From Eumeta japonica (taxonomy: Eukaryota > Arthropoda > Insecta > Lepidoptera > Psychidae): a stretch of 64,000 nucleotides of DNA. Below are positions 12,201 to 19,160 of this stretch, piece after piece. Under the pieces are notes generated by a model. That model saw only the letters and a list, made by a program, of their open reading frames with translations. It was not told the origin of the DNA and ran no database searches. How positions within the stretch are numbered: position 1 is the stretch's first letter; each line of letters opens with the position of its first letter. Location: the NCBI GenBank assembly GCA_005406025.1, contig BGZK01000158.1, positions 496,001 through 560,000 on the forward strand, given 5' to 3'. Made by a program: the position numbers and the translations under genes.

Positions 12201-15200
12201 TTCACAATGTAAGAATTTTTTTTTTTAAATCATAATTGTCAGTTGTCTATAAAATTGTAAAAAAATATTTAAAAAATATTAAATTAGTCCATTTGTTTAT
12301 GAAAGTTTAATAAAACTATAAAAGTTTTATAAACAAATGGAGAAAAAAAAATATTTTTTTCAATAATTAAATGTCTTTTATGGACATAAAAACGAAAATA
12401 TAATAAAAAACAAATTTTCATAATTATTTTCTTTTTTCTTTTTTTGTTAACTTAAAAAAATTATTATAAACAAAGTGTTAACATTTTTAAAACTGTAATG
12501 ATGCAATCTTGTTTTGTATGTATATAAGTAGAGCTCCACGAAGCGAAATAATCTTACGGCAATTATTTAAACATTTTTTTAGTTTAGAACGAAGAGGGAA
12601 GTTTGAAAAAATTACTTAATTGACAATAGTCTAGCATATTGAAAAATTTGTTTTTTATGAAAAATTCTAACGGGAATCAATTCTTTAGTGTTTAGATTAT
12701 ACTATATTTTTTTTAGATTTTCAATTAACTTTAAGTACTTAAAAAAAAATTTTTAAGTAACGTACTCGCTTTTGAGGCTGTGCGCGCAACCTAACAATGG
12801 CGCGCGAAGGGCTATTTCCGCGTTAAATTAAAATTATAAATAATGGAGGTACAGTTCCGGGAGTTGGAACTTTTTTTAAGTAAATTTCCTCCTCTTTAAG
12901 AATTTTTTTTTCAAATTTCAAAAATATTTATAGTTTTCGCACAATAACCTACAAACCAAACACCATTTTCTGAAGGTCTTTAATTGTTTATAACTTTTGG
13001 AATTTTTTATGGACTAATTCAATTATTTAGCACAATGATCTAGACATCATTCCGGATCGAATGAGCTATAGCACATAATTTTAATCATAGTATGAAGAAT
13101 TAACACCGTTTTAAATTTATGGACTAGACTAATATATCCAGAAGGTCTGCTCCTGCATGTATTCAGTTTTAATTACCTACTCTCGGCCGTGCGGTTAGGG
13201 TAGGCGGTTCCGATTTTTGTAGAATTATATTTTAATATGTTTTTCAGTTATGTATATTATGTGTTTTTCTAATTAATAATTATTTTACGTTATTAGGAAA
13301 TAAATACCTTTAATAAAAATAGTAATTCAAAGATATTTCCGGAAAGAAAAAAAATTTTTGTCAGAATAATAAATCAATATGGATAATGGAGACATATTTA
13401 GTTACTTAACATATTCATAATAAGAAAGTACTTTCCATGGTTAAGGCAATTATTTTATTTTAGGCGATTATTATATTTTAGAGTGTAATAAATTCTCATT
13501 CTTAAATAAAGTTTCTTTTTATAGACCACCAGAGAACAGATGCAAGGCATAGAAAAGGACAGGTTTTGCAGTGTTTTAAGACATTTTTTAAAATTTGACA
13601 ATTTAAAACTACGAGTTCTTTAAAGTGAACTTTAAAGAATTCGTAGTAGTAATTCAACAAATTGTGCAAGTTAGGAATGTACTATCACTTAAATTAAAAT
13701 TAAATTTCTGTAAGTGCACATTAAAAAACTTTCGTCCAAAACTCCTATTTAGTATTGTAGGTAGGTAGCAAGAGTCTTAGAACAGTCCTTTTTTTTTGTT
13801 ATTTTTGATCTAACAATGTTCAAATTTAATGAAAGTTAGTATCAAAATGATATTCACGTCCATGACAATGGAATTAAGGCTTATCATTTAAGTGTCTTTA
13901 TTGAATATATTTGAATCATTATTCTTGTAATATATTCATGATACAGACAATGACACCGACACCTGTTGGTGCATAGATTGCCACATTAAAAATTAACAGG
14001 CATAAGTAATATACAAATCTTCTGCCATAGTTTTTGTGTGTATTAGAAATTTGTTTTTTTTTTTAATTTAAGTCAAACTATATTTTAATGATTTAAAGAC
14101 AAAAATAATAATAATCAATAAAAAAAATTCAATGAATCTTGAAGTTTCATATTCTGTTCACTTTATTGTAGTAAACTGGTAATAAAAGCGATTGTAGTTT
14201 AAATAAATGCTTGTATAAATGATGTCACTAAAATTTTCCTAATTTTCATAGACTAAAATCCAAACGGCATTACTGGATTAGTACGAAAAATGAAATTACT
14301 AATACAGTGGAATTTCAATAACTCGAATGTCAAGAGAAATGCAAAAAAATTCGAGTTAACGAGTTTTCGACTTAAAAAGAACTTCGAGATACATATGATT
14401 GTGTCGACAAGGAACAAACATAACGTTCACAGCTGTGTTACTTAGAAAGTTTCATGAATGTATTCATTCATTGCACATGTACAAGACAAAAACAATAGAT
14501 TAGAAGCCCCCAATCCGAATATTCATTTTGGAATTTATTGCTATAATTTCGGGCAATTCCAAGACGTCTTTATATTTTACCAACTATGACTTACAGAGTT
14601 TCCTTTTTGAAATTCGAGTTATAGAGTATAAATATGTATTATCAATACTTCGTAGGGAAATAACATTTTGTTCGAGTTATAAAGTCTAAATAATTCGAGA
14701 TATCGCGTATTTAGAGGTTTATTGGAAGGGAATGGCAATTTTTTTCGACTTACTGAGGATTTCGCCTTAACGAAGTTCGAGTTATTGGGATTCCATTGTA
14801 TATGGATTTATACGACCCTACGGCAATCGCAACTGATAGGTTTGAGGTGGTTTGTAATTGCTTTGTTCGACCGGCGGTGCGCGTGCGTCATCGTTTAGCG
14901 CGCCTTGAGCGCACCTTTTATGCCTACTTATTTTGTTACTTCATGCTTTTTTAAAAAAAACGCATTTTTTAGAGAACGTTTTTTTTAGAGAACGCATTTT
15001 TTAGAGAACGTATTTTTACATATAAAATGGTTTAAGCTATGTGTGTGTGTGTGTAGTGAAAACAATTTTTAGTATTTACCAAAATGAAATGCTTATTCAA
15101 TTAATTTATCGTCTGTCTGTCTCTTACAACCAATTTTTTTATGTAAGAGGAAATGATGGTCTAATCAAATCTATGTGGTTCGATCAAGTGCATAAGTAGA

Positions 15201-17311
15201 ATTCTTGGGAATTTCGTGTAATTTCAAGGATTAAAATCAATAAGTCAGACTCTTTATCCCATTGGGTAGTGTTTAATGAAAGAGATACATATTTTATTAG
15301 ATTCATACTATTTCTATCTTGATTACATAATTACGAATTGTTGAACCACTATTTTCTCTCTATGAGAGTTTAACGATAACACTAAGAATTATAGAATATT
15401 CCTTGTTGATATACATTGAGTGAAAGTAATCTCAAGCGGTTAAACTTTGTTAATTTACTACAAGAAAACCAAACTGTACAAAAAAAAAACTGCTGTTTTT
15501 GCTATAGGTGACATTATTTAGTAGTTTATAAAAATATATCTTATCGATCAGTAAAAGTTATCTTGAGTGTGTCATATTAATTTTTAGAGACCATACATAG
15601 TCACACGAATTTCATGATTTTTGGGCATGTTGACGGCACGCCCTAGGTGTCACGTCATATAGATTGCAGTTTTAAATTTAGGAATTATGAAATTAAAACA
15701 GCTCTTGCAAAATAATTTACATATTTCTATTGAAAATCGTTTTTTATATCAATATATTTTCTAAAGAAATAGAAACACTTTCAAATACCTATTAAAATAT
15801 TTAGTTGTTTTTCGTGTTGGTACTAGATAATTTAAGCAAAACCATAAAATATTCTAATAAAACAAATAAAATCCAAAAATTAGTAGGGAATAACCAAACT
15901 CCACAGCTAGATCTATAAAGCAAAAAAAAGCAAACCTTGAGTTCTTGCCTATTCTTCTCATTTGGAATGGGTGTGATGTTAATATCAAAAGATTACATTA
16001 TGATACATTTCAAGTGTAATTCTATTACATACGAAATACAGATATTTTTATTTGATTTGAAATGTGACATTCTGTCAAAGTTACATCAAAATATGAAAAT
16101 GGAGATACAATCGTGTACAGAAGTCAAATATTTTAGAAAATTAAGAAAATAGCTTTCGTCAGAGCTTAAGAGGCGGTATTGGGCTTTCGGCATATGTCAA
16201 ATGAGGCCGATGTGCGACACCGTACGTATGAGTATGAACTCACACGGCCACATTGTCACATTTTATAAAAATAATTGAGAAATTTATTTTTTGGCTATTT
16301 CTTGTGATATTCTGTTTTTATGACAACATTGTACTGCTTCTTTCTAACATTTAAATTAACGTATTTCATATTACTAGGATAGTATTTGTTTCTTTCTTTG
16401 CAAAAAGTAAGCTTAAAAATTATGGGACAGTTTTTAGAATTTTTTTAATTGTTCTGTTTCTTCATGTTATTTGGTCTGCCATAAGAATTGGGATCGGAAT
16501 CGAGTTCGGGACCAGATTTATGACATTTATACAGATAAATGTTATATAAAATAAACAGATATATTAGGCTTGAGGCGATTGTAGAGAAAGATATAATTTA
16601 CCTCTACGTGGTCAGCACGTGAGAAGAGTAAACATCACAAAGTACATTATATAATACAGAACATAATCAATTGCTCTGACAAATAGTAGTTCCTAATATC
16701 TATTATAAGATTAAATATTTTACTATCTAATAGTACAAAATATTGTATTATATAATAGTAAAAAATATTTGATATTTACTCTACCTACGGTACATATAAA
16801 CTTTTATAGAGCATTGTTGGAGTATTTCTGTATTGATGTATATTGGACACAATAATAGTAGTGAAAAGTTCTGTAGCTGCATTAATAGAATAATCTTCAT
16901 CTATTGTAGTTAACCAATTTTTTATTAAATATACAATATTTTGTACAATCAGGTATTTAAAGTAAATCGAGGCTAGTGTAATATTTATAAGAGTACATTT
17001 TTTTACTCATCGTCTAATTAATTGATATACTTTAAATATTTTTTTTCAGGTTGTTCAATACTTTAGTGGGCAATGAAAGAGTATCCACAGATCAAACAGT
17101 AGAAACCTTATTTTATGAATACAGTACCGTATCGAAGAACAACGAACATGCCTACATACCACAAGAAATGCAAGCACATTTCAGAGCCAGAAACGAGTTA
17201 CAAAAAGATATGTTAGGGCATTGTTTGTTTCTAGCATTAACTTTTATGGATGTGTGCATATATAAAAACCAGAACAGCATAAATAAATTATCTCAGATGG
17301 GTAGAGAATAG
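80..17311 (+). CDS. TEFM: TEFM, mitochondrial transcription elongation factor (5' partial, six exons visible)
   Basis: TEFM binds the mitochondrial RNA polymerase in the matrix and makes it processive. Exons at 80-219, 362-590, 3054-3206, 6563-6744, 8280-8363 and 17050-17311 total 1050 bases, exactly 349 codons plus TAG, and every junction has GT-AG ends with matching phase. Residues about 27-95 form the helix-hairpin-helix part (ILKAINESEMDTL, then GSFKNISDIEMVDGFTDKTL). Exons 3-6 give the RNase H-like fold (KVLAVYVTAGSVCWSL; VIAVNLQMSQMVAMIVALL; LFNTLVGNERVSTDQTV). Human TEFM is about 360 residues, so little is missing; the initiator Met and mitochondrial targeting sequence lie before the window. 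An ATTAAA at 17349-17354 is a possible polyadenylation signal. Exon coordinates and frame are seen directly; the name rests on remembered family similarity. Confidence 0.85.
362..590 (+). CDS. TEFM: TEFM exon, helix-hairpin-helix core
   Basis: The acceptor AG is at 360-361. The reading frame gives a hairpin motif (VNGSFKNISDIEMVDGFTDK) followed by a Lys-rich linker. The donor at 591 is the weak GTTTGT. It is preferred over GTAAAT at 595 because the latter would create a stop on joining to the next exon. The open frame runs on to 627 inside the intron, so length alone does not fix the end. Confidence 0.75.
1084..2500 (+). mobile_element. Pogo/Tigger-like DNA transposon relic with HTH_psq transposase N-terminus
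   Basis: A coding remnant runs from ATG 1581 to about 2090 with at least one in-frame stop and one frameshift. The first part (MVQIYKPKKTSRQAVDEEFM, then LSYRKAADKYNLKMSTLE) is an HTH_psq-type DNA-binding region. The next (SMEEEKLLNDYVIKSCKMHY, GLTMTEFK) is the N-terminal extension common in Tigger/jerky-like transposases. Then it jumps to a Pro-rich tail (VEIILPEPKPP). The DDE catalytic core is absent, so this is an internally deleted, non-functional copy. Both ends carry repeats of a 15-base motif of form GGGGnAnnTTCnnAC, probably binding sites for the transposase. Exact termini and target duplication were not resolved. Confidence 0.65.
1581..2091 (+). pseudogene. psq-type transposase pseudogene
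   Basis: Frame one (1581-1733) ends at a TGA, but the same frame continues sensibly (VKKYRNNNDAEGLSSHTFDS) to a second stop. The frame then shifts to the one used at 1786-2091. The missing middle, where the DDE triad should be, shows a deletion rather than gradual decay. It lies in the sense direction inside TEFM intron 2 but has no splice-site support as a TEFM exon. Confidence 0.6.
3054..3206 (+). CDS. TEFM: TEFM exon, first strands of the RNase H-like domain
   Basis: A 153-base exon of 51 whole codons, with acceptor TTTTCATCCACAG and donor GTAAGT at 3207. It encodes KCSKVLAVYVTAGSVCWSLI, the type of hydrophobic first strands seen in RNase H-like folds. The acidic catalytic residues of active RuvC/RNase H enzymes are not apparent, as expected for TEFM. 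Confidence 0.75.
3286..3564. repeat. Degenerate hexanucleotide array (GATTCY/GTCTCG type)
   Basis: The stretch can be cut into consecutive 6-mers with almost no slippage (GATCCA, GTCTCG, CTCTCA, GTTATG, ATTCTG, GTCTCG and so on). One strand is rich in T and C with a G or A at fixed steps. The 3- and 6-base rhythm keeps one frame open for 102 codons of Leu/Val/Ser/Pro-rich sequence. That frame is a by-product of the repeat, not a gene. Confidence 0.6.
3647..3750. repeat. Short imperfect inverted repeat (foldback/MITE-like)
   Basis: The left arm starting TGTACTAGTTTTATT and the right arm ending AATAAAACTAGTACA pair over roughly 40 bases each with small mismatches, around a loop of about 18 bases. 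No target duplication was identified. Confidence 0.5.
4472..4541. repeat. Perfect 33-bp hairpin with 4-base loop
   Basis: Left arm 4472-4504 and right arm 4509-4541 are exact reverse complements over 33 bases, separated by AGGG. Neither arm resembles a known element end and the flanks do not extend the pairing. It lies inside TEFM intron 3, so the pre-mRNA would carry a strong stem. Confidence 0.9.
4640..4860. repeat. Degenerate hexanucleotide array, second locus
   Basis: It reads as successive 6-mers GATTCC, AGTCTT, GGTCTC, AATGCC, GATCCT, GGTGTT, GCTCTC, GATTAC, of general form RRTYYC. It has the same strand sense as the array at 3286-3564 and both lie in the same TEFM intron. Confidence 0.6.
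6563..6744 (+). CDS. TEFM: TEFM exon, middle of the RNase H-like domain
   Basis: The acceptor is at 6561-6562 and the donor GTGCGT at 6745. The 182-base exon encodes VWKVVQDLPTADVFVMKAEA and then a Met/Ala-rich helix. It ends in phase 2 and makes an Arg codon with the next exon. A mariner element begins only 28 bases after the donor. Confidence 0.8.
6773..8035 (+). mobile_element. Mariner-family transposon, inactive copy
   Basis: The terminal inverted repeats are TTAGGTCAGGGAAAAAGT at the left and, read on the other strand, TTAAAGTTGGGGAAAAAGTT at the right. They are flanked by TA and the length of about 1.26 kb is normal for mariner. Transposase remnants read in the plus direction: NWFKRFQS, LEKVERNQHISSYNIV, GDEK, a WxWKGIIHYEFLPAGKT-like stretch and PYSPDLTTTDFHLF. 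Frameshifts and stops are frequent. The three catalytic Asp codons survive at 7401, 7671 and 7773, but the second and third are 33 residues apart instead of 34. It sits just after the TEFM exon 4 donor. Confidence 0.85.
8280..8363 (+). CDS. TEFM: TEFM exon, short linker exon
   Basis: An 84-base exon with acceptor TTTTTTCAG and donor GTAGGA. It encodes NGAFEDDTQNENTFNQRVYF and LRPTLPF. Phase 2 is kept on both sides. Support is phase agreement, good splice sites and the continuous frame; the sequence itself is not strongly diagnostic. Confidence 0.7.
8490..9383 (+). repeat. Left arm of a large inverted repeat
   Basis: About 0.9 kb, matched in reverse by 12228-13137. Landmarks shared by both arms include CTATAGCTCATTCGATCCGG, a CGCGCGCCATTGTTAGG stretch, GAGCTCCACGAAGCG (as reverse complement) and a palindrome around CCATTTGTTTATAAAA at 9291-9322. 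No protein-coding signal was seen. The arm begins about 130 bases after TEFM exon 5. Confidence 0.8.
9422..9726. mobile_element. MITE with inverted repeats of about 80 bp, between the large arms
   Basis: The ends AGTAATTATAATTACAATAA and its complement bracket 305 bases. Pairing continues through ACGACCCCGTGCATTAAAAT to about 9502, and from about 9643 on the other side. No coding capacity. The right half of the large repeat has no such insert next to its arm, which suggests a later insertion. Confidence 0.65.
9727..10071. other. Unassigned AT-rich spacer inside the large inverted repeat
   Basis: Between the MITE and the first copy of the 2.1-kb element. It is very AT-rich with long A and T runs. 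A 60-codon minus-strand frame here is Ile/Phe/Leu-rich and looks like chance. No match to other parts of the window was noticed. Confidence 0.4.
10278..10403 (+). pseudogene. Degenerate C2H2-like zinc-finger remnant in element copy 1
   Basis: This frame reads TLCFKCSIQRKHLKDKPSLH, then CPVCKYDFNTKTVLRLLNRK and R, then a stop. It shows two CxxC pairs and a finger-like spacing, with Leu and Arg where the zinc-binding His residues of the second unit should be. Copy 2 keeps the same frame with Pro to Arg in the second CxxC. Upstream of base 10278 the frame has no obvious start, so it may be an exon fragment. Read as zinc-finger-like, not proven. Confidence 0.4.
11167..11391 (+). CDS. 74-residue open frame in element copy 1, function unknown
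   Basis: The frame starts MINPIYVGLQKIRLDSFECS, continues through KSLVKGERFMRFEGKPEWSL and ends IDLTSVIEKKY. It is clearly less AT-rich than its surroundings. Copy 2 preserves it with two silent and two replacement changes (Ile to Thr at residue 5, Ile to Asn at about residue 62). An AG before ACTCATTTGAG could be a splice acceptor, making this a terminal exon rather than a complete protein. I do not recognise the family. It lies on the same strand as the zinc-finger-like remnant 760 bases upstream. Confidence 0.5.
   Translation: MINPIYVGLQKIRLDSFECSPPRKSLVKGERFMRFEGKPEWSLRRMIVDPAIIMNTKHLSINTIDLTSVIEKKY
12228..13137 (-). repeat. Right arm of the large inverted repeat
   Basis: Reverse complement of 8490-9383, with scattered substitutions and small indels. 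The palindrome of the left arm is interrupted here by a short insertion. The pairing stops at the inner edge near AATCATAATTGTC (12228) and at the outer edge near TAGTCTAGTCC (about 13125). Confidence 0.8.
13127..13960 (-). mobile_element. Partial, diverged third copy of the 2.1-kb element
   Basis: Shared landmarks in the same order are CCTGCATG, AATTACCTACTCTCGG, AAATTCTCATTCTTAAATAA, AGAAAAGGACAGG and TTATCATTTAAGTGT. It corresponds to about 10270-11060 of copy 1 in reverse. The identity is visibly lower than between copies 1 and 2, and the zinc-finger-like frame is broken. It directly abuts the right arm of the large inverted repeat. Confidence 0.65.
13609..13650. repeat. Near-perfect palindrome in the diverged copy
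   Basis: CTACGAGTTCTTTAAAGT faces ACTTTAAAGAATTCGTAG around the short centre GA, with one mismatch. In copies 1 and 2 the same place lacks the second half, so the palindrome arose in this copy. Confidence 0.6.
14305..14798. mobile_element. Tigger/pogo-type MITE, copy 1 (494 bp)
   Basis: The ends CAGTGGAATTTCAATAACTC and GAGTTATTGGGATTCCATTG are inverted repeats flanked by TA on both sides, as expected for pogo-type elements. The interior contains repeated TTCGAGTTAWMGAG-like phrases. No coding frame is present. A second copy is at 44983-45480. Confidence 0.8.
14820..14940 (+). repeat. Dispersed repeat, uninterrupted copy
   Basis: CAATCGCAACTGATAGGTTT followed by TTGTTCGACCGGCGG and GCGTCATCGTTTAGCGCGC. 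The same series occurs at 23395-24340, where it is split by a hAT insertion. It thus serves as the empty-site version. Its own class is not recognised. Confidence 0.55.
14960..15017. repeat. Short tandem repeat of a TTTTTTAGAGAACG unit
   Basis: Three successive units of about 16 bases share TTTTTTAGAGAACG, with a partial fourth. It is followed by a (GT)n run at 15040-15054. Low-complexity intronic DNA. Confidence 0.7.
15055..17049. other. Remainder of TEFM intron 5
   Basis: AT-rich, no coding signal. It includes a short GATCGGAATCGAGTTCGGGA run at about 16492, related to the degenerate hexamer arrays, and an AT-rich palindromic area around 16690-16770. Confidence 0.5.
17050..17311 (+). CDS. 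TEFM: TEFM terminal exon
   Basis: The acceptor TTTTTTTCAG precedes base 17050 and the stop TAG is at 17309-17311. It encodes LFNTLVGNERVSTDQTVETL through the C-terminal helices (LFLALTFMDVCIY). The LFxxxVGxxRxS pattern is the most TEFM-like stretch of the gene. It follows an 8.7-kb intron filled with mobile DNA. Confidence 0.85.
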
Positions 17312-18439
17312 TTGTACATTTTCATTTTATTATTGGAATTTTTGATGCATTAAATTACATATTTTGTTATGAGAAATATTTGTTTTTTTTTTTAACGGAA
17401 ATGGGTATATTGATTTTATTACTTAATTAGCTTACTTAGAACAAATCCTCCATCTTATCCGACCGATTACGACCTTTAGGGGCCTATATTGTCACTCGGT
17501 CAACTCCGTGTAAACGTTAAATTTTCTCTATACAGACACACAAATAACTGTAGATAGTTCCACCTTTCGGCCACCGCACGTCTGTTAAGTTTTACGTTGA
17601 CTAACAATTTTGACATAATTGTGTCTTCCGTTCACAAACGGAGATCAGTGGCCAATGCTATTATTGTTATACAAATGAAACGGTGAAGTTTGTGCTGCGG
17701 AAATCAACAAAATAAAGGGAACAACTAAAGAAAGTGCCACAATTTACGTATTTTGTTGATTATAGTCAAAGCATCTTAGCAATAGTAATTATCGTATACC
17801 CATTGTAGAATAGATATTATATAAGTCTACATACATAAATAAAATTGTCTGCGATTTTAAAACAACTATGTTTTATTAAGTATATAAAGTTATTTATCTT
17901 CAGAACGAAATAACCGATCACAGTGAGATTCTCATGGGAAGGTAGAGGAGCATATCGAGTTATGTTTAATTCAAATTCAAATACATCCTTATTTACTAGG
18001 TCACGAACAACACTTAAAAATACGTTAGAATACATCGAGAAATAAGTACTTTTTTCCCGAAAATATAGAATTTCTGCATATACATTGAAAAACGTTTACT
18101 TACAAATTGAATAACAATCGGAATAGAATCAAGGTAGTGAAAGTGAAAAGGTGAAATGAGGATTGAGATCGAGACCGCGACCGGAACTGTCGAAGTCGAG
18201 GACGAAAAGCGGGATCGGTATCATGATGGACGATGTCAACACTTGATATAAATGACGTGAGAATTCATTCTATGTCCATTAGCGCTCAATCGTGGGAGAA
18301 CATTATATGCTTTTTAAGTATTGTTCAATTTTTACATAGGAACCCTAAACAATTCCGGAATAAATAATACCCCAAAGGTAGGACTATTAGCCTTTTTACG
18401 TAGGAGTGAAAGTCGTACCGTGAGTGGTTCCGCTGTTCC

Positions 18440-18590
18440 TAATATATCCCGAACAAACACTCATACAGAGAGACAAATAATTACGAACACAACAAAAAAG
18501 AAATTAGGAAAATCGTTTCAGCCGTTTTCAAGTGATGATCTTCCGTTCAAGTGGAATTGTATTTTTATTTATATAGATAAATCGAAATAG
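18440..18590 (+). mobile_element. Probable non-LTR retrotransposon 3' tail
   Basis: AAAATCGTTTCAGCCGTTTT followed by a short segment and a T-rich, TATATAGATA-type end resembles the tails of RTE/CR1-like LINEs in moths (a 'gttcagccgtttt' phrase close to the end). No reverse transcriptase remains. Confidence 0.4.
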
Positions 18591-18899
18591 GTATTATGTA
18601 AGCAATCTTATTATTTGAATAAAATATTTATACGTAAACAATTGAATGATGATCCTAATGCAGCGGAAAGCGCTCGATTCACATCCGTGATTTGACGTTT
18701 CAAATATATTAGATTGCTTTTTAGCGCTAAAACGCTTAGTATACTTGGGCCAGAACACACAACATATTGTAAACTAATAACATATGTACGCGCATGCGTC
18801 ACGGTGTTGTGCGAGATAATTTCCTTTCGCAGGCAGCGGCACACGCGTCATAGGAAATAGCGCTGCGGAATTCAGTGAAATCCTTTAAAAAAGGCATTT

Positions 18900-19160
18900 T
18901 ACTGATCCCGGTCCTGCTCTCGATGCCGATTTGTTTTACTCTCAATTCCGATCGCAGTCCTGCTTCTGATTTCGAATCTATTTAAATTTGTTGTCTGGTT
19001 CCGCTCCCGATCGCTCTTAATTCTGATCTCGGCACTGCTTGTGCCGATGCCGGTCACACTCTTGATGTAACTTTTTATTTCACACCCGAATCCCACCTTT
19101 GTTTCGTTGTCGATTTCGATCTCTGCCGGTCTCGTTAGCAATTTTGATTTCCGATTTGGT
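18900..19160. repeat. Degenerate hexanucleotide array, most GC-rich locus
   Basis: Runs such as CTCTCGATGCCGAT, CTCAATTCCGATCGCAGTCC and GTTCCGCTCCCGATCGCTC keep a 6-base beat. The minus strand reads as a 106-codon frame rich in Arg, Glu, Ser, Ile and Thr (for example SKTNRHREQDRDQ), which is the repeat translated. The opposite strand sense appears at 18150-18230. Confidence 0.55.

Larger units (their letters stand above)
10072..12212 (+). mobile_element. 2.1-kb unclassified element, copy 1 (plus orientation)
   Basis: This block recurs in reverse at 21212-23315. The 225-base open frame inside differs at 4 positions (98 percent identity), so the copies are young or under constraint. Homology begins near ATGAATTAAG and ends at TTTTGTACGTTCACAA. 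It carries a zinc-finger-like coding remnant (10278-10403) and a 74-residue frame (11167-11391), both on the plus strand. No terminal inverted repeat, LTR, poly-A tail or target duplication was recognised at the edges, so the class is unknown. A damaged third partial copy lies at 13127-13960. Confidence 0.75.
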
